Shown in pieces: positions 28,212 to 39,560 of a stretch of DNA of 64,000 bases (position 1 is its first letter; each line of letters starts with the position of its first letter). The DNA comes from Paraspadella gotoi (lineage: Eukaryota; Chaetognatha). The notes under the pieces are model-generated. The model had not been told where the DNA came from. It worked only from the letters and a program-made list of their open reading frames with translations, and searched no databases. The translations under genes and the position numbers were made by a program. The DNA is taken from positions 16,610,087-16,674,086 of the forward strand of contig CM119266.1 of NCBI GenBank assembly GCA_051294375.1, in the 5' to 3' direction.

Positions 28212-29470
28212 CTTACACACAAACACCCAGACAAGCAACGAGATTGATCATTGAGCATTGAGGGAAAGGCTTGGTGAAGGGAAAGACACGTAATGTTTTC
28301 TGAATATGAAATTGACCTGATAGGTACAACTTGTGCTGACTCTCTTCTGTGAGATGATTAGATTGCTGTTCAAAGAGACGACAAACATTGTTGAGAGAAA
28401 CGATTAGCATATCGAAACCGGTGTGGAAGGTGGGATGAAGGGGTAGAGGGGGTCTTGTCGAAGGGATGGATGGAGTCTTAGAGTTTTTCCTCAGATGAGA
28501 GAACTCTTTGATAACTTTTCCGATTATCGCTGAAAAAAAAAGGTAAATGGGGAGACTGAAGCGAAGACACGGGATTAAGATAAGATTTTAAAAGAAAAGG
28601 AAGGAAAGATGAGGACACGAGCAGTAGCTAAGTTTTTCATGATTTCTGCGCATACATAGTTCGCCCCCGCAATTGGAAATCTGATAATGAGAAAAACATT
28701 TAAGAAATATATTTATAATTTACATATAATATGTGATTAAATATTTTGTAAATAGGTTGAAAATTAAAAAATCAAAAAGAGGGTAGATAAGCCAAAGCCA
28801 AAGTTAAAAGTAACGAATAATGCCGATTAGACTTTTCTTTTCGCAGAGTAAATACGAAGGCGGAGAGAGAGGAAGAGAGAAAAGGAGAGAGAAGAGCCAA
28901 AAGGGTTTGGGGCTGCAAATGTCAGGAAACGGCGAAAAAAGCTTAACGTGACTTAAAGGCCCCGAGAATTCCCGCCTTTTTTTTATAAAAAAAGTGAGAC
29001 GGAGAGAAATGGGGGAAAATCCGCCAAGAAAAAAAAAAAAAAAATCACGAAAAGAAGAAGAAAATTCCTCGGATTCAATGCTTCGCCCTGAGAACATTCG
29101 ATTAGTATTAAAAAAAAAAAAATGTTCTCGTTCAGGTTTCACCATGTTTGCCGAAAACTTCCCCCCCACCCCCAGAAAACTTAATTATTAAACGAAATTG
29201 AATTACAAAAGAGAGAGAGAAAAAAAACCCGACTTAAGAAAACGAATTATAAAGAAACGCCTCCCAACTAAGTTCGACGCATGCGAAATGAGGAGATAAG
29301 GCAAAGAAAATGTAGCCGTCGCTTCGGATTTCGCGAGAAAAAGTCGAGCATCACTTCCAATTAACATTGAAATTTATTTTTTCTCCTTTTTCTTTTTCAC
29401 CCCCTTTTTTTTGCGAAGGGGATTTTTTCCCCTCTTTTTGCGCCGCTTTTTTTCCTCCCCTTTTCTTCTT
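26730..29470. other. Non-coding DNA with microsatellites
   Basis: No supported gene. (GA)n at 27380-27439 and (CT)n at 28165-28208. A Cys-rich minus-strand frame at 27861-28106 is discussed under rejected items. Confidence 0.6.
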
Positions 29471-29495
29471 NNNNNNNNNNNNNNNNNNNNNNNNN
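29471..29495. other. Assembly gap, exactly 25 N
   Basis: One of three 25-N gaps (also 48573-48597 and 50341-50365). A fixed size of 25 is used by some long-read gap-filling programs to mark a gap where added sequence exceeded the estimated size. Confidence 0.99.
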
Positions 29496-30280
29496 GATTA
29501 TATATTGGTGGATAGAGCTTATACAGATCACGCAGCAGTGTTGTGTGTGAGTGTGTGTGGCGTGCCACCCACCGTCCATGAGCTCGGCGGAAGCAAGGAA
29601 AGAGAGACATCTCTACTAGTATTGAGGGAGGGAGTGATTACAAGCCAAGTTCTCAGAGAGGAGTGGAGACCTATGAGTTCGGACGCGAGTGTTGATATGG
29701 AGAGGAAGTTTATATGGCGCGGAAGAGGCAGAGATATTGATGTTGAACTTGGTGGCTCAGCGTCATAATATAGAAGATATGTCGAAACACCTTAACCATA
29801 CGATCAGCGACAACCAGTCATGCAATATTAAATCATGAGGGGAGGTCATCGAGCGCATTATACCCATCATATGTGTGGACTTGATACTATCAGTCGATGA
29901 GGCATCTATTATAAGAAGTAAGAGAGGTCGCGTTTTCTTTCTGGTCGAATGTGGTACAGTGAAAGAGCCACCATAAACATAACAATAACACCACAACGAT
30001 AATAAGTCAATAGACAATATAAAGATGAAAATTGTTGATAAGATACTAAATCTAAGATAAATCTTTAGAAGGCAAAAAAACATCAATAAAAAAAAGCAAC
30101 AGATATATATAAAAATCAGAAAAAAATCCTGAACATTGAAAAGTATGGAATGAAACATAATATAACAAAGATCAATAAACATGACCGAAAAATGATCAAC
30201 CTTACACAAGAAAATAAAAATAATCGATACAACAGCAATTTAGACCATAAAAAGAAATCCTGACAATACACATCAAAGCT
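29496..30280. other. Sequence of unusual texture right of a 25-N gap
   Basis: No microsatellites or homopolymers typical of the rest of the window until AT-rich sequence near 30.05 kb. No gene. The open plus-strand frame 29496-29768 lacks any recognisable feature. It may be less accurate gap-fill sequence. Confidence 0.4.
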
Positions 30281-30284
30281 ATCT

Positions 30285-30510
30285 CTGTCTTCTTCTTCTC
30301 CGAGCTGAGTCTGCGATCGTCCGCTTAAGAGTTCGTTTAGCTTTCGGGTGGAAAGAGGTGGAAGGAGTGGAAAGAGAAAGGGTGGAAAGAGGTGGAAAGG
30401 AGTGAATGAGAAAGGGTGGAAAGAAGAGAGAAGGTACAATTTTTACAAGGCGCGCGGTAAAAAATGCTGTCATTCGCCAACCAGTGGTTATTTATGATTT
30501 TAAAAATTAC
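30285..30510 (-). repeat. Outer part of left palindrome arm, shared with 39350-39560
   Basis: This segment, including the repeated GGTGGAAAGAGG motifs and the GCTGTCATTCGCCAACCAG element end, reappears in reverse orientation at 39350-39560 rather than at the end of the right arm. Confidence 0.75.
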
Positions 30511-32416
30511 CGATATAGTAAAAAATTTAAAAAAACCCAGTTTTTTGTAAGTAAGAAAAAGTTTGTGTTATAAATTTTTTTTTCTAATATCTTAACTTTC
30601 AATTTTAATTTTTTTTTTGTTTGAACACAATAATATAATCGTTTTACAGTTTCGTTTTTATTTTTATTAAAGTAACCGTAAGAAACTTCTTAAATTTTTT
30701 TTTTTTTTTCAAAACGAAATATTATTTATGATTTTTTCAGCCGTCGTTGCGACGTTGTGAAGTGGCTTCGTTAAGTTGTTATCTGCGGTTTTGAGATTTG
30801 ACGGTCGTCGACTTTTTACGCATTCGTCGTTGTTTCCCGGGGAACGAGACAACATGGATAAAGCTGAGAGACAGAGAGAGAGAGAAAACGATGGTGCGAG
30901 AGTCGGGAATGCCACGCGCCATCACGTGGAGGAATCACGTGACGAGTCTGCAGGGCGCGCGTGAGGACGAGGAAGGGAGGAGGAGAGGAAGAAGAGGAGG
31001 ATGAGGGAGGAGGAAATGAAGAAGGAGAGAGGAGAGAGTGAGGAAGGAGTGAAGGAGGAATTCTTAGAAATGGGGAGAGGAATCGAGAAAGCATGAGGGT
31101 AGGAAACCGGGAAACCGGAAAAGAAAAGGCGACAGTCGGAAAAAAAAAAGCGTAATATTTTCCTTTATGATTGATAATCCCGAGGATGAAATGACATTCG
31201 GGGGGAAAAAAGAGCAATTTCTCGGAGAGACTCGATTAATTCCGGGCCGGGGTGGGGCGGAAAGGGTTGGCGGGGGAGTTTAGAGATCGAAACTGCGCGC
31301 GCGATCTCTTCATTACAGCCTCATGCAATTCGAGTCGAACGCGAGAGGAAGCAACGGACATTGCGGCCCGAAAGGCGTCAGACCCAAACAGATGCGAAAC
31401 TGGAAGAAGCCAATAATACGGGCGGGAGGAAGGAAATGAAAAATGAGAAAGGGAAAGCGAAGGGAGAAGGATGGGCAGGGCGAAGGGAAGTAGAAAATAG
31501 AAAGGAAAGATGAAAACAAAAGTTTCCTTGGGAGAAATGGAAAGATGGTGAATTTTTTGAGAAAGGGGAGAACTAAAAGGGGAAAACGAGCGAGGAATAT
31601 AACGAGTGAAAGAAAAAGAGGAAGATAGTAGAAATGAAGAGGCGTAGATGGGTTGCTGTGGAGAGTGACTTGGGCTATAAACGAAAGTAGTGAGGGATTG
31701 TAGATTATAGAAGGAGCAGGGAGTCTTTAATCGGGTGAAATAAGAGAGGAAAAGATTGGAAACGTCGAAGATCGGGTCAGCTAATTTGAAGAGTTACTGA
31801 CTTGAGGGAGGAAATTGGATGGGAATTAAACAAGATCAGACGGGTTCCGCCCCTTTCTCTCCTCCCTTTCTATATCTCCTCACCCCCCTTTCTCTCCTCA
31901 TGCACACCTTGGCAAGGACGTGAAAAGGTAGAAGAAAAGTCTCAATTACGACGAAAGGTCTTCGCAGAGTTGCCAGTATCATTAGGGTATATATTCGCGC
32001 CAAGGCTGCGGGGCTCGCGGATGAAGGTTATTTTCCTCGGCGTTTGATCGCGGCGCCTGATTCTTTTTTTTTTTTCTCTCTCTATCTCTTCGGGTCTCCG
32101 TGATGTTTTTCTCTTTCCTTTGGTTTAACGGTCTCATCTAAAGACGCTTACAAGGATGCTTCCCGCGGCTTCGACGGTTCTTAAGGGGCGTTTCGAACCC
32201 CATTTAGAAAGCTAATAGTATGAAAACTGGAAAACAGGCTTTTTTTAGAGACTTTGAAGTGAGGACGAGCAACGATATTTCGTTGGGTTTTGCCGCTTGA
32301 AGAGTTCCAGAGTTCTCGAATCAATATCGCTGTATTCACCTTCGCACTCCCAAGAGTTCCAAACTCCGGCTACAAAACCCTGGATGTAACCGACACCGCC
32401 CACTCCCCTTTTTTTT
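30497..32416 (+). repeat. Left arm of giant inverted repeat
   Basis: About 1.9 kb that matches the reverse complement of 32484-34530 with only scattered substitutions and small indels. The two arms give the same translations on opposite strands, for example MREEIGWELNKIRRVPPLSL at 31802 (plus) and 33215 (minus). The plus strand of this arm is strongly purine-biased. No gene is supported inside. Confidence 0.9.
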
Positions 32417-32483
32417 CACACAGCCCCATTTAATGGAATTGAGGGGAATAAAGGAAGTCCAAATCTCAAGAAGCTGAAAAACC
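32417..32483. other. Centre (loop) of the inverted repeat
   Basis: About 67 unpaired bases between the CCCACTCCCC-T-run end of the left arm and the A-run-GGGGAGTGGG start of the right arm. Confidence 0.85.
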
Positions 32484-34530
32484 AAAAAAGGGGAGTGGGC
32501 GGTGTCGGTTACATCCAGGGTTTTGTAGCCGGGAGTTTGGAACTCTTGAGTGCGAAGGTGAATACAGCGATATTGATTCGAGAAACTCTGGAACTCTTCN
32601 NNNNNNNNNGTTACATCCAGGGTTTGTAGCCGGGAGTTTGGAACTCTTGAGTGGACGAAAGAACCTCACCTGCGAAGGTGAATACAGCGATATTGATTCG
32701 AGGAACTCTGGAACTCTTCAAGCGGCAAAACCCAACGAAATATCGTTGCTCGTCCTCACTTCAAAGTCTCTAAAAAAAGCCTGTTTTCCAGTTTTCATAC
32801 TATTAGCTATCTAAATGGGGTTCGAAACGCCCCTTAAGAACCGTCGAAGCGCGGGAAGCATCCTTGTAAGCGTCTTTAGATGAGACCGTTAAACCAAAGG
32901 AAAGAGAAAAACATCACGGAGACCCGAAGAGATAGAGAGAGAGAGAAAAAAAAAGAATCAGGCGCCGCGATCAAACGCCGAGGAAAATAACCTTCATCCG
33001 CGAGCCCCGCAGCCTTGGCGCGAGTATATACCCTAATGATACTGGCAACTCTGCGAAGACCTTCGTCGTAATTGAGACTTTTCTTCTACCTTTTCACGTC
33101 CTTGCCAAGGTGTGCATGAGAGAGAAAGGGGGGGTGAGGAGATATAGAAAGGGAGGAGAGAAAGGGGCGGAACCCGTCTGATCTTGTTTAATTCCCATCC
33201 AATTTCCTCCCTCAAGTCAGTAACTCTTCAAATTAGCTGACCCGATCTTCGACGTTTCCAATCTTTTCCTCTCTTATTTCACCGATTAAAGACTCCCTGC
33301 TCCTTCTATAATCTACAATCCCTCACTACTTTCGTTTATAGCCCAAGTCACTCTCCACAGCAACCCATCTACGCCTCTTCATTTCTACTATCTTCCTCTT
33401 TTTCTTTCACTCGTTATATTCCTCGCTCGTTTTCCCCTTTTAGTTCTCCCCTTTCTCAAAAAATTCACGGTCTTTCCCATGTTCTCCCAAGGAAACTTTT
33501 GTTTTCATCTTTCCTTTCTATTTTCTACTTCCCTTCGCCCTGCCCATCCTTCTCCCTTCGCTTTCCCTTTCTCCTTTTTCATTTCTCCTTCCTCCGCCCG
33601 TATTATTGGCTTCTTCCAGTTTCGCATCTGTTTGGGTCTGACGCCTTTCGGGCCGCAATGTCCGTTGCTCCTCTCGCGTTCGACTCGAATTGCATGAGGC
33701 TGTAATGAAGAGATCGCGCGCGCAGTTTCGATCTCTAAACTCCCTCCGCCAACCCTTTCCGCCCCATCCCTGGCCCGGAATTAATCGAGTCTCTCCGAGA
33801 AATTACTCTTTTTTTCCCCCCGAATGTCATTTCATCCTCGGGATTATCAATCATAAAGGAAAATATTACGCTTTTTTTTTCCGACTGCCGCCTTTTCTTT
33901 TCCGGTTTCCCGGTTTCCTACCCTCATGCTTCTCGATTCCTCTCCCCATTTCTAAGAATTCCCTCCTTCACTCCTTCCTCACTCTCTCCTCTCTCCTTCT
34001 TCATTTCCTCCTCCCTCATCCTCCTCTTCTTCCTCTTCCTCCTCCCTTCCTCGTCCTCACGCGCGCCCTGCAGACTCGTCACGTGATTCCTCCACGTGAT
34101 TGGCGCGTGGCATTCCCGACTCTCGCACCATCGTTTTCTCTCTCTCTCTGTCTCTCAGCTTTATCCATGTTGTCTCGTTCCCCGGGAAACAACGACGAAT
34201 GCGTAAAAAGTCGACGACGTCAAATCTCAAAACGCGATAACAACTTAACGAAGCCAACTCCAACGAAACGTCGCAACGACGGCTGAAAAAATCAAAATAA
34301 TAATTTCGTTTTTGAAAAAAAAAAAAAATTTAGAAGTTTCTTACGGTACTTTAATTAAAAATAAAATCGAAACTGTAAACGATTATATTATTGTGTTCAA
34401 ACAAAAAAAAAAAATTAAAATTAAAAAGTTCAGATATTGAAAAAAAATTATATAAACAATTTTCTTATCTTACAAAAAACTGGGTTTTTAAATTTTTTTT
34501 TCTCAATATTCGTAATTTTTTTAAAAACTA
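32484..34530 (-). repeat. Right arm of giant inverted repeat
   Basis: Reverse complement of the left arm. It includes a 10-N gap at 32600-32609 flanked by a direct duplication of about 100 bases (32500-32599 and 32610-32719), as expected where two contigs overlap without being merged. One extra 17-base insertion is visible near 32655. Homology ends near 34530 in AT-rich sequence. Confidence 0.9.
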
Positions 34531-35115
34531 AAAATTTTCCTACACCATTTTATTTTTAAATTCTGAATAAATGGAATCACGTTCAAAAATTCAAAGTAGT
34601 CAAAAAATAATTATTGTTTTCTAATCTTAAGAATGATTTGGATTCAAATTATTTTTATAAACTACCCACCCCAAAAAAAAACGAATTCAATTAATCGGGA
34701 GGGAAAGGTTATAAGGAGAAAGCGACATCTTTTTAATTTTTGTTGAGTCGTTTCGACCCCGAGTCAGACACTTGGATGGAAGATGCCCTTCGTTTTGGGA
34801 GGGAGGGAAGAGGGGAAGTTCGAGTCAGGGAGAAGGGAGTTTGTGTGTGGACGGAAAGAGAAAGAGCGGATCACTCGTGCTCACAGCTCAGAGAAGCAAA
34901 TTAATGCCGCTACGTTGCTCGCTAATACAGCAAATGAGAACCTTTGGGAAAAGTAACGTCTTTTTCTTTTTCTTTTTAAATTTTTTTTTTAAATTCTGAC
35001 ATAATTTAATAGCCTTTCCATCGCAGTTTTAATGGAGAAGGCAACCGAGATACAGGGAGAGAGAGGAAAGAGGGAGAGATAAATTTTTGATCTCATTCCA
35101 GCGAGAAAGTGGCGG
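34531..35115. other. AT-rich, no gene
   Basis: Nothing recognised beyond A/T runs. Confidence 0.5.
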
Positions 35116-35295
35116 NNNNNNNNNNNNNNNNNNNNNNNNNNNNNNNNNNNNNNNNNNNNNNNNNNNNNNNNNNNNNNNNNNNNNNNNNNNNNNNNNNNNN
35201 NNNNNNNNNNNNNNNNNNNNNNNNNNNNNNNNNNNNNNNNNNNNNNNNNNNNNNNNNNNNNNNNNNNNNNNNNNNNNNNNNNNNNNNNNNNNNNN
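35116..35295. other. Assembly gap, 180 N, ending in (CT)n
   Basis: Right edge runs directly into a CT repeat at 35296-35328. Confidence 0.99.
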
Positions 35296-35329
<34 letters not shown>

Positions 35330-35333
<4 letters not shown>

Positions 35334-36459
35334 TGTTTTCAAATGAAGTTAGATAACGAACTTAGTTAAGTTTAAAATAATGAAAATGATGGTTTTATTA
35401 TTCCATCAATAACGTTCTTCGCACATTGCCTGGTTTCATTTTGAATATTGGCTGACATCTCAATAAATTTTTATTCTGCTTCAACTTCTCATCATTTTTC
35501 TTTTCTTCAGTTGATACTTCTGCGCCTGAACCCTGAGAACCATAAATCATCGATTCCCGCTTAGAATCACAAGATGCAATGTTTATTATGTTTTATTTTT
35601 ACTTGGTATACAGGTATACAGGCATACAGGCGAACGGTGTCAATATTTTGTAAATTATAATTTTGAACTTAACGCAAAACAAATTTTTAAAGGCATGATT
35701 TTTCTTCAAAATACAAACTTAAAAATTGTTCGCTTCCACAATTATTCTTGAACTTAAAATTATCTGCGAAATTACGTTAAAAAAAAACAACATTTTGATA
35801 AACCGATAAAACGACGCTATTTCCATTTTTTCCGATAATCCGTGTACATTTGTTGACGTTTGTCGTTTTCGTTTTCTCGCCGCTCTGTCGCTCCTGCGAT
35901 TTCCATCGCTCCCAATTTCTCATTTTTTGTCTCCTCGCTCCTCAAAAAATTTTTAGAGTCTGACTTTTCCCTTAATTCCGGCCGACTGCAACCATCGCTC
36001 AACTTCTTTTACTTTCCTCCCAGATCATATTTCTTACTCAACCATCAGAAAAATGCTTTAGAGAAATTAATGCCACCATTAACTTCACCTCCGCTCAACC
36101 CGTTCAGAATTCACTGCACTATTAGAGAATCAAATCCACATTCACGCTAACATCTCGCCCCCTCAAATAAAGACCACATTCACTCACGATCCCACCGACT
36201 CACGACCCCGCCCATTCACGACCCCGCCCGTTCTCAACACCCTTCACCGTTTCCCCCTTGAGAACATCGCCCCATGAATTCGCTCGAATTTTCTGCTCCG
36301 GTTTTCCTCAGGAAACTCGACCCCGATTTTTTTTTCACTCGTTTTTTTTTTCCTTTATATATTTTTTTTATATCCGTTTCCATTATTTATCTCTTTATTT
36401 CTATTCTTTATCTATCTCCTATCCCCTTCCAGCCGATTCTATAATTCTTGTTACGTGCC
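35330..36459. other. Non-coding AT/CT-rich sequence
   Basis: No supported gene. Small tandem pieces (GGTATACAGG, ACAGGCATACAGG) near 35605-35632, and repeated ACTCACGACCCCGCC-like units at about 36180-36235. Confidence 0.5.
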
Positions 36460-36728
36460 TGTCTGGTAGTCCTACGCATCACCAGATAAACGACTTAAGC
36501 TGTTGACTTTCGCAGCGCTCGTGGCTCAGTGGAAAAAAGATGCACCCATCCAATGTGCGTCGCCTGGTTCGAGGCCCTGGGTTGTCAGTAGAAAGTGGAT
36601 GGACAGGTAACGCTGAGGATGCCTAACCTGCCAGATCCAAAGCTCTGCGAATACATGAACATGTGTCTCGTGCGCACGAGGTGAACGCCGCTGCGGGTGT
36701 GGGACGCCTGTAATAAACCAGCCTCTTC
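36460..36728 (+). mobile_element. tRNA-derived SINE-like element, copy 1
   Basis: It contains a perfect pol III A box (TGGCTCAGTGG at 36522) and B box (GGTTCGAGGCC at 36566). Their starts are 44 bases apart, the spacing found in a tRNA. A body of about 150 bases follows (blocks GATCCAAAGCTCTG and GCACGAGGTGA). The same architecture recurs in copy 2 about 455 bases away. No anticodon arm folds convincingly, so it is a derived repeat rather than a tRNA gene. Confidence 0.7.
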
Positions 36729-36916
36729 ATGGTGAGCCCGACGTGATCCGCCGACACAGCAATCCCGGGCATGTGATAATACTCTCTGCCCTTGATGTGG
36801 TTTGAGCTAACACAGCTGCCACTCAACGCAAAAGGCCACAGAATGAAAGAAGAGGTCAGCGGAGGACATCGCTTCATGCCCTGCTTCGTATCTCATATGC
36901 GAGAGTTGGGGGCGTG

Positions 36917-37187
36917 TCTGGGTGGTCTTGATCACCAGCAGATAAATAAAGCTTGTTGCTTTCGCAGCAGCCTCGGTGGCTCATGGGACTAATGCCATCA
37001 ATGTGCGGTCCCTGGTTCGACCGATGAGGTCTGTCATGTAGAAGTGGGATGGAACGGGTAACCCCCTGGTAGGCCCGTGGGCCTACTGTGCCAAGATCCA
37101 AAGCTCTGGGACTAGCATGAACTGCTGTCTACGCTGTCCGCACGAGGTGACAGCGGCGGGTGTGGCGCCTCTGTAAAAAGCCTCTCA
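36917..37187 (+). mobile_element. tRNA-derived SINE-like element, copy 2
   Basis: Same order of blocks as copy 1: AGATAAA, TTTCGCAGC, an A-box-like TGGCTCATGGG, a B-box-like GGTTCGACCG, GATCCAAAGCTCTG, GCACGAGGTGA and GCGGGTGTGG. Both internal promoter boxes are degraded relative to copy 1 and box spacing is shortened. Direct orientation, about 190 bases after copy 1. Confidence 0.7.
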
Positions 37188-37251
37188 CCTGAATAATATT
37201 TTTTTAATTTTTTTTTCCTCGTCCCTAATGTTCGAATCCATTTTTTTCTTC

Positions 37252-37322
37252 TCTCTCTCTCTTTTCTCTCTCTCTCTCTCTCTCCCTCTTCTCTCTCTCT
37301 CTCCTCTCTTCTCTCTTTCTCG
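37252..37322. repeat. Imperfect (CT)n tract
   Basis: CT/TTCT-rich stretch directly after the second SINE-like copy. Confidence 0.85.
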
Positions 37323-37329
37323 TGTTGCG

Positions 37330-38369
37330 TTAGAAAAGATTTACCCTTCTCAGAATCATAGCTGAAGCAATTTTTTAGCTAATCTCTATTTTTTTCGTAA
37401 ATCTTCTCTGGAAGGCAAAGATGATTTTTATGGTTATGGTGATGATAAAGTAAACGGTTTCTCCCGTTATTCCTATGGTTGTTTCACGACGACGACGACG
37501 ACGGCGGCGATGTCCGCTATGGTTGTGAATGTAATGGGTCTCGCGGGATATTTCACTCAAATGAAGACGGCGTTTTGCCTCGACGTTTTGGCTCCGCAAT
37601 CTATTTTTCACTTTTCTTGCCTTTACTTTTTCTCACGACGTTGGCTGTTTTAGTTTATCATTTTATTATGCCTACAAACTACACAGTCATTAAATGTTTT
37701 CTTTTTAAACATACGGTATGTGCTATACGGTATGTGCTATACCATATGTCTTAAACGTAATTTTATGTATAATTGTGATTGATTTTTACGTATGTACGTA
37801 AGTAGGTAAGTAGGTATGTCAATATCGTTCGTTGATATTACATATTGTCTAGTTTTATCGTCTGTCAAAAAACTTTTTATCGAAAAATTTTTAAATTAAA
37901 AAAAAAGAAGAAAAGTTGTAGACTTTATTTGGAAATCTCCTCCTCAGGAGCATCGTTGAGTGAGTCGGATGTCTGTCGGGGATTAGAGCCAGGGACGCGA
38001 AACCGCTTCATCTGGCAGCGGGAGTCGTGAGGGACTGATTGCGTGGGCTGCCGCGGCTGGAGACAGCGGCGGCGGCGGCGGCGGCGTCCGTGACGCGTTA
38101 CTCGTGCGAATGGAGAAAGACGTTAAGGACGTTGACGTAAAACATGAAGAAAATCTGGGAATCATTTGTAGAATTCTCCCATAATTCGACAGTTCATGTA
38201 CTGGAATTCTAGAAATGAACAATATTGCACGCGTATAAATTCTTCACGAGGGAACAAAACAAACAACTACCTTCTAATTAATATAAAATACAATTGTAAT
38301 GACTCCCTTTGTATTGTTTAATGTTTTTGTCAGTGACTAAACGCGAGAAACGGTTTATTCTTGCCGGGC

Positions 38370-38409
<40 letters not shown>

Positions 38410-38940
38410 GAGCGGCGGCGTCCTCGTTGTCAGCGGCGTCATGGGAATTAGTCTGGCGACGGGTTTTGCGAACCGAGGGCGCGTTTCTCCGGGGAGATTA
38501 GAAAATCATGTTTTTATTCGGAGAAATCCGCGAATAAAGTCGTTGATGGTGCTGTCGCGCGACTTTACAGCTCACTGTTCATTCGCTCCATTAAGTTGAT
38601 TAACGTTTTTAAATGACATACTAAGATTAGATTCTTCGTAAAGAATTGTAATTTTTCCACCGTTGGCGAATCGTACACGGACGCTCGTGATTTGATCGCA
38701 CGTAAGCAAAGGCTCTTTTTTTTTTTTGCGCTCCTCGAGTTTCTGTTCGCAACTCGTGCTTGTTGAGCGAGTCTTAGCACGTGGACGTGCTCGCACGCGG
38801 ATCGAAACGCTAGCACCGACACAGAACTAAACTTTCACAATTCCACATTCCCGCCACTCGTCGTTTTCATGTTTTTGAAAGAAGAGGCACACTTCTATCA
38901 TTCCGCCACTCGATTTGCTTTTCTATCTTTCTACATGGTG
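37330..38940. other. Non-coding DNA with triplet repeats
   Basis: No supported gene. (CGA)n at about 37487-37502, a GTAAGTAG/GTACGTA repeat at about 37785-37818, (GGC)n at about 38059-38083 and (GTC)n at 38371-38409. The open frame over the last of these is a valine run from the repeat. Confidence 0.6.
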
Positions 38941-38943
38941 ACC

Positions 38944-39413
38944 ATTTTACAAGCGCTGGTAAAAAAAACGCTGTCATTTGCAAACCAATGAATATTTTTT
39001 CAATGTTAAATATGAATTTAAAAGTAAAAACCCAAACAATTTATATATTCAATTTTATCAGAATTGACTTTTATTTGCCTCAGCAATGATAGCAGAAGAA
39101 TGGATTAGAGCTTTCGTATATAAATCATTATCTTCATATTTTTAAGGGCTTTCTGAGGATATTAATATTGTTAATATCTTAATAAATACTTTGTTTAAAA
39201 AAGTGCTAAAAATGAAAAAAATTAGTTAGAAAATGAAACACGATTTTAAAAGCCAATTTTCTCCACTCATTGTCAAGGCATATCTTAACTGATCAAAATA
39301 AAATTTGAACACATAAATGATTTTAATATTTTTCACTCAACTAATTTTTTTAAATCAATGAAATAACCACTGGTTGGCGAATGACAGCATTTTTTTACCG
39401 GCGCTTGTAAAAT
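38944..39413. mobile_element. 470-bp element with long terminal inverted repeats (MITE-like)
   Basis: Left end ATTTTACAAGCGCTGGTAAA continues with GCTGTCATTTGCAAACCA. The reverse complement of the right end reads ATTTTACAAGCGCCGGTAAA then GCTGTCATTCGCCAACCA, so the inverted repeats span about 50 bases with few mismatches. The interior is AT-rich and encodes nothing. No target-site duplication could be recognised, so the superfamily is open. A single end of the same family lies at 30439-30495. Confidence 0.65.
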
Positions 39414-39560
39414 TGTACTTCTTCTCTTCTTTCCACCCTTTCTCATTTCACTCCTTCCACCTCTTTCCACCCTTTCTCTTTCCACTCCTTCCACCTCTTT
39501 CCACCCGAAGCTAAACGAACTCTTAAGGACGGATCGCGACTCCAGCTCGAGAAGAAGAAG
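39350..39560 (+). repeat. Inverted duplicate of 30285-30510
   Basis: Matches the reverse complement of the outermost left palindrome arm, including the right end of the 470-bp element and the TCCACCTCTTTCCACC-rich flank. Similarity stops near 39560 at GAAGAAGAAGACAGA. Confidence 0.75.

Noticed and set aside
36522-36576. Possible functional tRNA gene (A and B boxes with correct spacing)
   Set aside because: No acceptor stem or anticodon arm can be folded, and the same sequence extends into a longer repeated body; better explained as a SINE.
38309-38599. Poly-Val membrane-like frame
   Set aside because: The hydrophobic run is a direct reading of a (GTC)n repeat.
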